Assembly (NCBI RefSeq): GCF_002929705.1
Contig: NZ_PJIN01000002.1
Location: 589,296 to 653,295, forward strand
DNA from: Arthrobacter sp. N199823
GTDB lineage: Bacteria > Actinomycetota > Actinomycetes > Actinomycetales > Micrococcaceae
Reading direction: 5' to 3'
DNA length: 64,000 bases
The notes under the pieces are model-generated. The model made no database searches, was not told the DNA's origin, and saw nothing but the letters and a program-made list of their open reading frames with translations. A program made the translations under genes and the position numbers. Below are positions 24,119 through 32,342 of the stretch, piece after piece (positions within the stretch are counted from its first letter, which is position 1; each line of letters starts with the position of its first letter).

Positions 24119-25149
24119 GCGCGACCTCCCCGTTTGAGATCGGCATCTTCACCTTTGGTGAACTGACCCGTGACGTGCACGGGCAGCCCATCGATGCTCT
24201 GACGCGTACGCGCGACATCCTCGAGTGGGCAAGGGTTGCCGATGCGTCAGGGTTGGATGTGTTCGGAATAGGCGAGCACCACCGGGAGGACTTTGCTGTT
24301 TCCTCGCCCGCCGTGGTGTTGGCGGCCGCTGCCGCGCAAACCAAGAATATCCGCCTGACTAGCACAGTTACGGTGCTCTCCAGCGCTGACCCAGTTCGCG
24401 TGTTTGAAGACTTTGCAACGCTGGATCTTGTTAGCGGTGGGCGTGCGGAGATCACTGCTGGCCGGGGTGCCTATGTGGAATCCTTCCCGTTGTTCGGCCA
24501 GAACTTGGAGCGTTATGACGAGTACTTTGAGGACCGGCTGGATCTGCTGCTGCGCATTCGCGATGAAAACCCCATCACGTGGAACGGCACCACACGCCCT
24601 CCGCTGATTAACGCTGGGGTGTGGCCACGCCCGGCCCAAGCGGCACTTCCCATCTGGGCTGCCGTGGGCGGGACACCTTCCTCAGTTGAACGGGCCGGAC
24701 GGCTGGGCTTGCCGATGTATCTGGCCATCTTGGGCGCCCCGGAGCGTTTCGGTGCGCTGGCACAGTTATATCGGCGCGCAGCGCAAGAGGCTGGTCGGGA
24801 GCCCGGGCAGATTGGCGTCACCTCACACTTCTATGTTGAGGAAACCTCCCAAGGGGCCAAGGATACGTTCTTCCCGCACTACTCCTCTTACATTGAGCAG
24901 AACATGCCGCGGGCCGGCAGGCTGGATCGTCCCAGTTTTGAGCATTGGGCCGGCCCCCGCGGAGCACTTTTTGCCGGAAGTCCTGCTGAAATTGTGGACA
25001 AGATCCTGTGGGAGCACGACGTTCTGGGCCACACTCGCTTCCTCGCACAAGTTGGCCTGGGTGGGTTGCCGCAGGCTGCCACCTTGCGTTCCATCGAATT
25101 ATTGGCCACCGAGGTGCTGCCCGCAGTGCGAGCTGCGCTGAAACACTAA
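24115..25149 (+). CDS. LLM-class flavin-dependent oxidoreductase
   Basis: 344 residues with the TIM-barrel luciferase-like fold, using FMNH2 or F420. FEIGIFTFGELTRD is the first strand, ARVADASGLDVFGIGEHHRE the GEHH motif, LTSTVTVLSSADPVRVFEDF and LDLVSGGRAEITAGRGAYV the core, and VGGTPSSVERAGRLGLPMYL the later GG-T-P-x-S loop. Related enzymes oxidise diverse substrates; none can be assigned. Coupled to the esterase upstream by a 4-bp overlap; together they resemble quinone or aldehyde stress operons. Confidence 0.9.
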   Translation: MSATSPFEIGIFTFGELTRDVHGQPIDALTRTRDILEWARVADASGLDVFGIGEHHREDFAVSSPAVVLAAAAAQTKNIRLTSTVTVLSSADPVRVFEDFATLDLVSGGRAEITAGRGAYVESFPLFGQNLERYDEYFEDRLDLLLRIRDENPITWNGTTRPPLINAGVWPRPAQAALPIWAAVGGTPSSVERAGRLGLPMYLAILGAPERFGALAQLYRRAAQEAGREPGQIGVTSHFYVEETSQGAKDTFFPHYSSYIEQNMPRAGRLDRPSFEHWAGPRGALFAGSPAEIVDKILWEHDVLGHTRFLAQVGLGGLPQAATLRSIELLATEVLPAVRAALKH

Positions 25150-25228
25150 GGCTCTGGCCCGTCACAAACGCAGAAGGGCGCCTAGGCTGGTCAAAGTGCT
25201 GGTAAAAGTGGCTGTGAAGGGATGAACC

Positions 25229-25777
25229 GTGGACGTGCTTGAGTTCCATGACGGCGGTGAGTGGCAATCTTGGCTGAAGACTCGGCACGAGCAAAACAGC
25301 GAAGCGTGGTTGCGCATCGCCAAGCGTCATGCGGCTCTGGAGCTCATCAATATTGTTGACGCGGGAGACGTTGGACTTTGTTTTGGTTGGATTGATGGCC
25401 AACGAAAGTCCTACGACGAGCTGTCCTTTGCTCAGCGCTATTCACCTCGGCGGGCGAGGAGCCCATGGTCGCAGGTCAACGTGGAGCGCGTTGAGGCTCT
25501 CCTGATTGCCGGCCGCATGGAACCGGCGGGCGTGGCGGAAATGGAGCAAGCCAAGGCAGACGGCCGATGGAGCGCAGCCTATGCCCCGCAGCGAAGCGCC
25601 CGTCCTCCCGCTGAACTACTCGAGTCTCTCGCCCTGCGCCCACTCGCATTATCCGCCTTCGAGGACCTGCCGCGCTCAGAAAAGTACCTGCTGATGTTGC
25701 CACTGTTGAAGGCCTACACGCCCAAGGGCAAGGAGACGGCCCTGGCCCGCATCATGTCCCGCCTTGTGCAGAGTTAA
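25229..25777 (+). CDS. YdeI/OmpD-associated family protein
   Basis: 182 residues. SEAWLRIAKRHA, LCFGWIDGQRKSYDELSFAQ and RYSPRRARSPWSQVN are the standard YdeI/bacteriocin-protection blocks, then a helical tail (DLPRSEKYLLMLPLLKAYTP). Relatives have been linked to protection against antimicrobial peptides or colicins, but the mechanism is not known. GTG start with AAGGG upstream. It is 79 bp downstream of the LLM gene and converges on the thioesterase gene with only 13 bp between stops. Confidence 0.85.
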   Translation: MDVLEFHDGGEWQSWLKTRHEQNSEAWLRIAKRHAALELINIVDAGDVGLCFGWIDGQRKSYDELSFAQRYSPRRARSPWSQVNVERVEALLIAGRMEPAGVAEMEQAKADGRWSAAYAPQRSARPPAELLESLALRPLALSAFEDLPRSEKYLLMLPLLKAYTPKGKETALARIMSRLVQS

Positions 25778-25790
25778 CACTTGCGCACGG

Positions 25791-26813
25791 TTAGGCGCCA
25801 GTCGGCAAAAGGTGGTTCGGGAGCCTGTTTCCTGGCGCCCGGCCACGGATTTCCAGAAGCTCCTTGGCGTGGGCGTGCAGGCGTTTGTCCTCGTGCGAAA
25901 CGGGAATCCACGGCGGCACCGGGACCGAATTTCCGGCCTCATCCCGTGTGACCATGACTGTCAGGCAGTAGGTGGTCAGCTGCATCTCACGGTCTTTGGG
26001 ATCTCCCGAACTGACATGGACGGCGATGTGCATGCCCTTATTTCCCGTGTAGACCAGCCGGGCCTCGACCTCCACAACATGGCCAATCAACAGGGGCCGG
26101 TAGAACCGGATGCCGCCGGAAAATACGGCTACGGTGTCAGCGCCGCAGTAACGGGTTGCGCACACGTAAGCGGCCTCGTCGATCCACTTCATGACGATCC
26201 CACCGTGAACCTTGCCGCCCCAGTTCACATCAGTGGGCGCGGCCAGGAATCGCAGCACCACACGCTCTGCCGTTCCGGCATCGGTGTAATCCTGGGCCTT
26301 CATGGCTTCCACGATCTCTTCCCGGACCTTTATCCGGGCCAGCGCGTCATTGGCTTGAGCGAGTTCGCGGGTGGTGGCGGGCTCATACGGGGTCACGGGG
26401 ATGGGTTTTCCGTCAGCGCCTACGGCCACGAAGATGACAATGCACTGGCTGCGCATCGTGGGTGTCCCGCCTCGAGGGTCGCCCGAGGACACCACGGTTT
26501 TTACGTGCATTGAGGACCGCCCGGTGTGCACCACAGTGGCCTCAACCTCCACCATATCGCCACTGTTGACAGGGTCCGCGAAGTGGATATTGCCCACATA
26601 GGCCGTCACGCAATAGGACTTGGCCCAGCCCACGGCGGCCGCGTAGGCTGCCTTATCCACCCATTCCAATACTGTGCCGGCATCCACGGATCCGCTGTGC
26701 CCGATGTCCGTCGGTGCGGCAAGGAAACGAAGGGTTACGGAATTGGCTGGAGACTCATTCATAGCAAAGACTCTATTGAATCGGCCGGCAGGAACCACGG
26801 TGGGCTGACTCAT
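25791..26813 (-). CDS. Double-hotdog acyl-CoA thioesterase
   Basis: 340 residues with two tandem hotdog domains. Each has the same order of blocks: VTLRFLAAPTDIGHSGSVDA and VVLRFLAAPTDVNWGGKVHG, then VLEWVDKAAYAAA / VMKWIDEAAYVCA, then a D-x-V-EVEA strand. The acidic residue in the long helix (WVDKAAY, WIDEAAY) is the usual catalytic Asp. Cytosolic acyl-CoA hydrolases of the ACOT7 type share this layout. The ATG at 26762 would remove 17 poorly conserved residues and is a reasonable alternative start. It faces the MFS gene tail across 156 bp without a clear terminator. Confidence 0.9.
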   Translation of the reverse strand: MSQPTVVPAGRFNRVFAMNESPANSVTLRFLAAPTDIGHSGSVDAGTVLEWVDKAAYAAAVGWAKSYCVTAYVGNIHFADPVNSGDMVEVEATVVHTGRSSMHVKTVVSSGDPRGGTPTMRSQCIVIFVAVGADGKPIPVTPYEPATTRELAQANDALARIKVREEIVEAMKAQDYTDAGTAERVVLRFLAAPTDVNWGGKVHGGIVMKWIDEAAYVCATRYCGADTVAVFSGGIRFYRPLLIGHVVEVEARLVYTGNKGMHIAVHVSSGDPKDREMQLTTYCLTVMVTRDEAGNSVPVPPWIPVSHEDKRLHAHAKELLEIRGRAPGNRLPNHLLPTGA

Positions 26814-26969
26814 ATGCGGGGCGGCCCGTCATAATCAGGCGCTGCCAACCACCTCCTCAATGACCTCGCACAAGCCCCCGAGAGATAGTAGCTAAGGCTC
26901 GAGTCATGGGGTGCCGGAGTGAAGAAAGTTCGTGGTCCTGGAACAGCTTGCCTGTGGCGGTAGGCGGCG

Positions 26970-28388
26970 TTAGTTTCTCTGGTCCGTGACGTGGCCGTTG
27001 CGTGTCGCCAGCTTGTGGATCAGTAGGGCGATGAACACTGCCAGGCAGATGATGGCGCCGATCGCCAGTGTTGTGGTGATGCCAGCGCCCGTGGGATGAA
27101 GGTCCGGGGCCATGTGAGCTGCAAGTACAGCTCCGGCGATCGCTGTACCAAAGGAGCTGCCCACAGTGCGCAGTACCTGGTTGAAGCTGACGGAACTGCC
27201 CAGTTCCTGCGCTGCGACGCTGCGGGCGATCAGTGCCGGCATGGCGGCGTAGCTGGCACCCATTCCTAGGCCGAATATCAACATCCCGATGAGGATCTCC
27301 CAGAGTTCAGAGTGGGCGAACAGCAGGAGAAGCCCGGCAGCCGCCATGGTTCCTGCTCCGATGGGCAACAGCGTCGCCAAATGGATTCGGTCTGACAGGC
27401 TGTGAACCATCCGGTTCGCAGTGAAGCTTCCCACCGAGAGTGGGAACATGACGAATCCGGCCCAGAACACAGGCAGTGCAATGCCGTAGCCGGTAGTGGC
27501 AGGAGCCTGGGCAACCAGGCTGGAAATGGACAGGCCGATGTACATTGCGGCACCCAGCCCCACAGCTGTGCAGTTGGCCAGCATCACTTCGCCGTTCCGC
27601 AGCACGCGCAGGTTGATCAAGGGATGCTCCAGTCGCAATTCAGCGCGGACCCAAGCAGTCATGAGCGCTGCAGCCAAGGCAAAGGCCCCGATGGTCCAGG
27701 GGGAGCCCCATCCCCAGTTTGGGGCTTCGCTGATGCCCAGGAGCAAGGCGCTCAATCCGAGCCCCAGAAGGCCTGCGCCAACATAATCGAAGGATGTCCG
27801 AGTGGCCTGGGTGTCAGCTCCGCCCGGCACGATGCGGTACACCACGACAATGGCGGTGACGACGAACAACGCCGCGAACCAAAAGGCAAACCTGAAATCG
27901 AAGAGTCCGGCGATGAATCCTGTCAGGGGATAACCAATGCCAATTCCCGTTGAGACCGTCACCGACAAGCTGGAGATGGCAGCTTGTGCTGATGTGGCGG
28001 GAACGTAGCGGCGGGCCAGAGCGATGGTCACCGGAACAATCCCATAGCTGAGTCCCTGAAGAGCGCGGCCAATCAGGAAGATGGTGAAGTTCGGTGCCAT
28101 CGCAGCAATGATGGATCCGATCAGAATGATCAGCAAGGACACCAGTAGGAGCCGCTTTTTGTGCGGACCGTCGCTGAGCCTGCCCATAACAGGCGTCGCG
28201 ATGGCCCCGACCAGAAGATTGAGCGTGAGCATCCACTGCGCCGAACTGACCGAGACGTCCATCTCGCGAGAGATGGTGGGCACCAACAGCATGCCCAATG
28301 AACTCACAATGGCCGTGGACAGTGCCGCGTAGACCAGGGCAGGCACTAGGGGCGAGCGTGCCTCAGTCATGAGGGTGCTCTGAGCCAA
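26970..28388 (-). CDS. MFS drug efflux transporter (DHA2/EmrB-like)
   Basis: 472 residues with about 13-14 predicted membrane helices. LVGAIATPVMGRLSDGPHKK is the loop 2-3 motif A (G-R-L-S-D), IGRALQGLSYGIVPVTIALA motif B, and VSTGIGIGYPLTGFIAGLFD motif C of drug:proton antiporters. LGSSVSFNQVLRTVGSSFGT near the end is a typical DHA2 block. The ATG lies 26 bp inside the end of the MarR gene, so the regulator and pump are translationally coupled and the pump is probably induced by the MarR ligand. Confidence 0.9.
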   Translation of the reverse strand: MAQSTLMTEARSPLVPALVYAALSTAIVSSLGMLLVPTISREMDVSVSSAQWMLTLNLLVGAIATPVMGRLSDGPHKKRLLLVSLLIILIGSIIAAMAPNFTIFLIGRALQGLSYGIVPVTIALARRYVPATSAQAAISSLSVTVSTGIGIGYPLTGFIAGLFDFRFAFWFAALFVVTAIVVVYRIVPGGADTQATRTSFDYVGAGLLGLGLSALLLGISEAPNWGWGSPWTIGAFALAAALMTAWVRAELRLEHPLINLRVLRNGEVMLANCTAVGLGAAMYIGLSISSLVAQAPATTGYGIALPVFWAGFVMFPLSVGSFTANRMVHSLSDRIHLATLLPIGAGTMAAAGLLLLFAHSELWEILIGMLIFGLGMGASYAAMPALIARSVAAQELGSSVSFNQVLRTVGSSFGTAIAGAVLAAHMAPDLHPTGAGITTTLAIGAIICLAVFIALLIHKLATRNGHVTDQRN

Positions 28389-28788
28389 GCTTGGCCAAAA
28401 TGGGAATGACTGCTTGAAGTGCCGCCCGCTCTTGGGGTGTCAGCCGCTCGGTGATCACCTGATCAAGCCACGCATTGCCTGACAATGTCTCCTGTGCGAG
28501 GCGTTGCTTTCCGGCGTCGGTAATGTTAATCCATACCCGACGGCGGTCCTCGGCATCAGGGACGCGCACTAGGAACTCCAAGCGTTCTAGCTCCCGCACC
28601 GCGAGCGAGATCCCTTGGGGGCTCACGTGGATGGCCGTGGCCAGTTGCGAGGTCGTCGCCTGTCCATGCTGCGCCAAATGCCGCAACACCCCGATCTTCC
28701 CCGCCGAGAGGGTTCGTTCGGCAGTCAGGCGCCTCATGAGCGGATGCAGCGCTTCGAAGAAAGTTCGTGTCAAGAGTGGCTCGGTCAT
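28363..28788 (-). CDS. MarR-family transcriptional regulator
   Basis: 141 residues with a winged helix-turn-helix: KIGVLRHLAQHGQATTSQL, AIHVSPQGISLAVRELERLE and the wing FLVRVPDAEDRRRVWINITD. The dimerising helices flank it, ending LTPQERAALQAVIPILAKLG. MarR dimers bind palindromes near their own promoter and release DNA on binding phenolics or oxidants. The upstream DNA carries several ACTTG/CAAGT half-sites. A decayed copy of its 5' end and promoter occurs at 57264-57342. Confidence 0.9.
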   Translation of the reverse strand: MTEPLLTRTFFEALHPLMRRLTAERTLSAGKIGVLRHLAQHGQATTSQLATAIHVSPQGISLAVRELERLEFLVRVPDAEDRRRVWINITDAGKQRLAQETLSGNAWLDQVITERLTPQERAALQAVIPILAKLGSEHPHD

Positions 28789-28791
28789 AAT

Positions 28792-28825
28792 TCAAGTGTA
28801 CAAGCAACTTGATCAATCTACTTGA
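28792..28825 (-). promoter_or_regulatory. Probable MarR operator region
   Basis: Immediately upstream of the MarR start lie TCAAGT (28792-28797) and ACTTGA (28820-28825) as outer inverted arms, with CAAG-CAA-CTTG and the palindrome TTGATCAA-like core between them. The core TTGATCA and the flank TGACTA-x-ATTCT are conserved in the decayed copy at 57.3 kb. Confidence 0.5.
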
Positions 28826-28834
28826 CTATATTCT

Positions 28835-29212
28835 GAAGCACGAGGTATCTCACTCCGGGGTGAGGGCCGGAATCAGCCCCCGTTTTGCCATCAGCGCGTG
28901 ATGAGCTGACCTTTGGCTTGTGGTTCCTGCATCATTTTCTGTGCCTAGACCCATCCACTTGCTGTCTGATAATCCCGGCCTCGCCTAGTACACGATCGCC
29001 CGGCGGATGCTCGCGGCTGGTCAATGCCGTGACGTTAACGTCCTCCCGGTCCAGGTGCAGTCTGACCTGGCGGTCCTCGTAGCCGCTGCCTCAAAGGAGA
29101 CAGTCGCAATCAACTGTTCGGCGCACCACCAACCCCGTATCAAGAAAGGGTCATGACAGGGTCACGGTTGAACGGCAACGTAGCATTTATCAACGCTCAC
29201 TCCAGAATGAGG
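28835..29212. other. Gap without a convincing gene; possible coding remnant at 29007-29156
   Basis: No reading frame with a ribosome binding site and a recognisable product is present. A short plus-strand frame from 29007 reads MLAAGQCRDVNVLPVQVQ. It loosely resembles the stretch before the C-terminus of some FAD-dependent oxidoreductases (ARRxLxAGxxRDVxVxxLQ), but the upstream part is closed by stops. It could be a leftover of a lost gene. Confidence 0.25.
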
Positions 29213-29974
29213 TCAGTCGGCTGCCATAGCCCACGGTGTGCAGGCGTTCACGGCTTCCTTGGCAAGGCGCACAGTGTCCCGGCTAGTGATCATGTATGAG
29301 TCGCCGCAGTTGGCCCCTACTTTGGTGCATACTTTGTCGCAACGATGTACGGCTTCCTTGGCGGAAAGATGCACGGCGGACAGTCCGGCCCTGTCCATGG
29401 AAGGGATGTCTGAGAGTAGCAGCCCTCCGCCGGCCATTATTTCAAGCTGTCCTGCGGCAAGCGTGTTCATCGCCGCCAGGGTGGACAGTCCATCCCCGGC
29501 GGCGGGGGCGCCGCCCGAGCTGAGGACGCGGGTGAAGCCTAGCGAGATGAGCGTCTCGATGGCCAACTCAGCGTTGTTCGATGAGTCGATGGCCCGGTGG
29601 AACGTCAGCTGAGCTTCCGGATTGATGGCTAGGGCCGACTCGGCGAATCGCCGGGATGCTGTGTAATCGATGTCGCCAGATGGCTGCAGGGCTCCGAACA
29701 CCACCCCGTGCACTCCCCGTTTCAACAGCTCTGCGGAATCACGGATCATGGTTTCCAGTTCAAGTGCGGAGTAGACGAAATCGCCCGGTCGGCAACGCAC
29801 TAGGGGATGGATCTCCAGCCGATCGGCTATGCATTCGCCGCTCAGTTCAAGCAGACCCAAGCTCGGCGTAAGTCCACCCAATTCCAGGCTGGTGCACAGT
29901 TCTATCCGGTCGGCACCCTCGTCGGCCGCAATGGCTGCTCCCTGGGCGCTGACCACCGCAATCTCCAGCTTCAT
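29213..29974 (-). CDS. cutC: CutC family protein
   Basis: 253 residues forming one TIM barrel. MKLEIAVVSAQGAAIAADE and GADRIELCTSLELGGLTPS are the diagnostic N-terminal strands (E-I-A and RIELC-x-L-x-x-GGLTPS). IHPLVRCRPGDFVYS and GVHGVVFGALQPSGDID follow, then LTFHRAID and RVLSSGGAPAAGDG. CutC was first linked to copper tolerance, but later work questioned this and the biochemical role is unsettled. Here the ATG overlaps the sulfatase stop by four bases (ATGA), tying it to a sugar-sulfate operon, so a carbohydrate-related role is more likely by context. Confidence 0.9.
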   Translation of the reverse strand: MKLEIAVVSAQGAAIAADEGADRIELCTSLELGGLTPSLGLLELSGECIADRLEIHPLVRCRPGDFVYSALELETMIRDSAELLKRGVHGVVFGALQPSGDIDYTASRRFAESALAINPEAQLTFHRAIDSSNNAELAIETLISLGFTRVLSSGGAPAAGDGLSTLAAMNTLAAGQLEIMAGGGLLLSDIPSMDRAGLSAVHLSAKEAVHRCDKVCTKVGANCGDSYMITSRDTVRLAKEAVNACTPWAMAAD

Positions 29975-31581
29975 CGGCCGGCACCAGCAACTTGCGGACG
30001 TCCCGCAGGCGCTTGAAAGAGCTCCGTACGGGTACTTGGGATGATGGGCTCTAAGGCATGGCTGGTTTTGCCGGTCTTCTGAGGAATGGGAGGAGCCTCC
30101 CATGACGTAGCGACGGCGCCGTTGTTTGGATTCAACCGGGCAAAGAGATCATCGGCTAGGTGCGAGCGTCCCGTGCGGCGCAGGTGCTCCATGTAAATCA
30201 CGGGATCGTTGTAAAGCGCGGGCCCCTCCTGGAGTGCGCTCTGCATCGGGTCGGGTGCCGAGCCCGGCATGCCGGCGTAGCGGTTCCACCATTCTGCTAG
30301 CCGGGAGCGCATCAGCACCACTAATGCAGGCTCTGTGTCGAGGAGATTCTCCGTTAGGAAGGGGTCCTCCGTGACGTTGAACAGTGACTCCCACTCCGCC
30401 CTGAAGGCGCCGGGGTGGTAGGTGCGGATGTACAGGTAGTCACGGTCGCGGACCGCCCGTTGGAACGTGTGGGCGCCGTGTCCCATGACCAGATAATCGC
30501 GGCTTTCAAAGTCCTCGCGGTGCAACACCCTGGCAAAGCTGGTCCCTTGCCATTTAGCAGGGATGGGCAATCCCAGGAGCTCACAGATCGTGGGTGCGTA
30601 GTCGATGTTGTAGAGCAGGGCGTCATTGCGAATGTGCACCGGGCCGCCGTCGGTCAGCCCGGGCCACTTGATGATCATGGGCAAGTGATGGACCGGCTCG
30701 TTGGCCAGGCCATGCTCGGCGTAGGAGCCCTGTTCGCCAAAGGACTCACCGTGGTCGGCGCTGACGATGATCGCCACGTCCTCGCCTAGACCCATGGCCT
30801 TGATGCCCTCCAGCAGGCGGCCAAACTGGCTGTCCCAATACATGATGGCGCCGTCGTAGCCGTTGATGAGCCGTTCGTAGTCGTCCCGGGTGAGGATAGC
30901 CTGGGGCGAGTTGTCGGGGGAGCGGTTCTCAATCATGCCGTCGGAGTACATCAAATCCAGGGCCGATCGTGGCCCGTACACCTCGGCATGGGCGTCAATG
31001 GCGTCCTGGTCGGGCCAGACAGGTGCGGGGCCAGCAGCCGCGGCACGGTCGGACCATTCTTTGCCCTGCAGGTAGTCCATGTGTGGATCCCAGTACGTCA
31101 GGTGCAGGTACCAATCGGGGTTGTCCTTATGTCCGCCGATCCATTCCAGAGCCCTGTCGGTGATGATGTTGGCGGGCTCGTCGCCCACCTCGGGCGTGGC
31201 CCGCACTGTCTCGCGGAAGTTGCCCAGGAAATACCAGGCCCGGTGCCGCTCGGCAAACGAGGAAATGCACGCAGTGAGATAGCCGTGGGCTCCCAGATGT
31301 TGACCGAGAAGTGGCCGCCCCGGCTCCAGACCGTGGCCGGCGTCGATCCTGAAGCGCGCGGCGCTCCCATGATGACCTACAACGCCGTTGGTTATGCCGA
31401 ATTGGCCGGAGGTCAGAGCAGTGCGTGAAGGAAGGCAGGGGGAGTCTGAGGCGTAGTAGCTCTCAAGGACAGCGGCGCCTTCGGCAAAAGCATCCAAGTG
31501 CGGGGTGATTTTCCGCCCGTAACCGTAAGGTCCGGTATGGTCGGGCCGTAAGGTGTCGACGTCAACATAGATTATCCGCAT
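29971..31581 (-). CDS. Type I sulfatase (cytoplasmic, Cys-type)
   Basis: 536 residues without signal peptide. IYVDVDTLRPDHTGPYGYG provides the first metal ligands (Asp pair), and SPCLPSRTALTSGQFGITNG holds the C-x-P-S-R signature, where Cys49 must be converted to formylglycine. SADHGESFGEQG is the later D-H metal site, and YLVMGHGAHTFQRAVRD follows. It resembles heparan/GlcNAc-type sulfatases of family S1; the exact sulfate ester cannot be read. The maturation enzyme (FGE) is not in the window. Its start overlaps the end of the PadR gene and its stop overlaps cutC, giving a tightly coupled padR-sulfatase-cutC operon. Confidence 0.9.
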   Translation of the reverse strand: MRIIYVDVDTLRPDHTGPYGYGRKITPHLDAFAEGAAVLESYYASDSPCLPSRTALTSGQFGITNGVVGHHGSAARFRIDAGHGLEPGRPLLGQHLGAHGYLTACISSFAERHRAWYFLGNFRETVRATPEVGDEPANIITDRALEWIGGHKDNPDWYLHLTYWDPHMDYLQGKEWSDRAAAAGPAPVWPDQDAIDAHAEVYGPRSALDLMYSDGMIENRSPDNSPQAILTRDDYERLINGYDGAIMYWDSQFGRLLEGIKAMGLGEDVAIIVSADHGESFGEQGSYAEHGLANEPVHHLPMIIKWPGLTDGGPVHIRNDALLYNIDYAPTICELLGLPIPAKWQGTSFARVLHREDFESRDYLVMGHGAHTFQRAVRDRDYLYIRTYHPGAFRAEWESLFNVTEDPFLTENLLDTEPALVVLMRSRLAEWWNRYAGMPGSAPDPMQSALQEGPALYNDPVIYMEHLRRTGRSHLADDLFARLNPNNGAVATSWEAPPIPQKTGKTSHALEPIIPSTRTELFQAPAGRPQVAGAGR

Positions 31582-32192
31582 TGTTCATCCTCCTCGTCCT
31601 TGCGTTGTGCGTCGATAGTGCCGTGGTCCTCGATGTAGGCAGCCAGGCGTGCATGGGCCATCTCCAGCCAAGAGAGGTTCGATTGGCCCAGCAGGAATGA
31701 ACGTTCCCCCACCATTCTGACCAGTTCGGCCTGCCAGTCCGCGTCCACCGGGACCGCCGCCTCACCCAGATCCGCCGGTGCTTCGTAAGGGCGGCTTTCG
31801 GCCTGCTGGCGACGCCTGTACTTCAATTCAGTGGTCAGCACATCCATGGCAGCTTGCGGGCCGATCACGCCACCCAGGAGCATCCGCATCTGGAAATCCG
31901 CCTCCAGGGGGCGGATAGTCGGGGAGTGCTCGGACATGGCCCAGCCAAGAAAAGCGGCAATGCCCGCGGGGGTCAGTGTGTACACCTTCGCATCGGGGCC
32001 GGAACCGCGCTGATCAATGGTGACCGCAACCCAGCCCTTCGTGAGGAAATCGTTGAGTTGACGGTAGATCTGCGGTGGCTTGGGGCTGTAGCCAAAATAG
32101 GGTGCCTCCTTGGACATCCATTTATACAGGTCGTACCCGGACATCGGATTGGTGGCCAGTCGCCCCAAAACAATGCATTCAAGTTTCTTCAC
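31572..32192 (-). CDS. PadR-family transcriptional regulator
   Basis: 206 residues. The N-terminal winged helix is MKKLECIVLGRLATNPMSGY, DLYKWMSKEA and SPKPPQIYRQLNDFLTKGWV, followed by the wing DAKVYTLTPAG; the C-terminal helical half (PLEADFQMRMLLGG onward) is the Vir_act_alpha_C-type dimerisation region. PadR proteins usually repress neighbouring operons until a ligand binds. It is the first gene of the sulfatase/cutC operon and divergent from the ABC transporter operon, so it probably controls both through the shared intergenic region. Confidence 0.85.
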   Translation of the reverse strand: MKKLECIVLGRLATNPMSGYDLYKWMSKEAPYFGYSPKPPQIYRQLNDFLTKGWVAVTIDQRGSGPDAKVYTLTPAGIAAFLGWAMSEHSPTIRPLEADFQMRMLLGGVIGPQAAMDVLTTELKYRRRQQAESRPYEAPADLGEAAVPVDADWQAELVRMVGERSFLLGQSNLSWLEMAHARLAAYIEDHGTIDAQRKDEEDEQCG

Positions 32193-32198
32193 AATGTG

Positions 32199-32238
32199 TT
32201 GCCCCTCACGTATCTATGTGATTATGATACTAGTGCAA
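32199..32238. promoter_or_regulatory. Divergent promoters with inverted-repeat operator (PadR candidate)
   Basis: GTATC (32210-32214) and GATAC (32226-32230) form an inverted repeat with an 11-bp spacer. A plus-strand promoter TTGCCC-18-TATGAT (32199-32228) would serve the ABC operon. On the minus strand TTGCAC (32233-32238) lies 16-17 bp from an AT-rich -10 towards padR. The repeat overlaps both, the expected place for a common repressor. Confidence 0.45.
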
Positions 32239-32342
32239 GCCAGAGATAAAGGGCAAGACTTCTATAAACCATGAACATATCAACATAGTCTTGGTAGCCA
32301 GTTGGGGAATTACCGGAATAATGTAGCGCCTAAGGAGCAATC

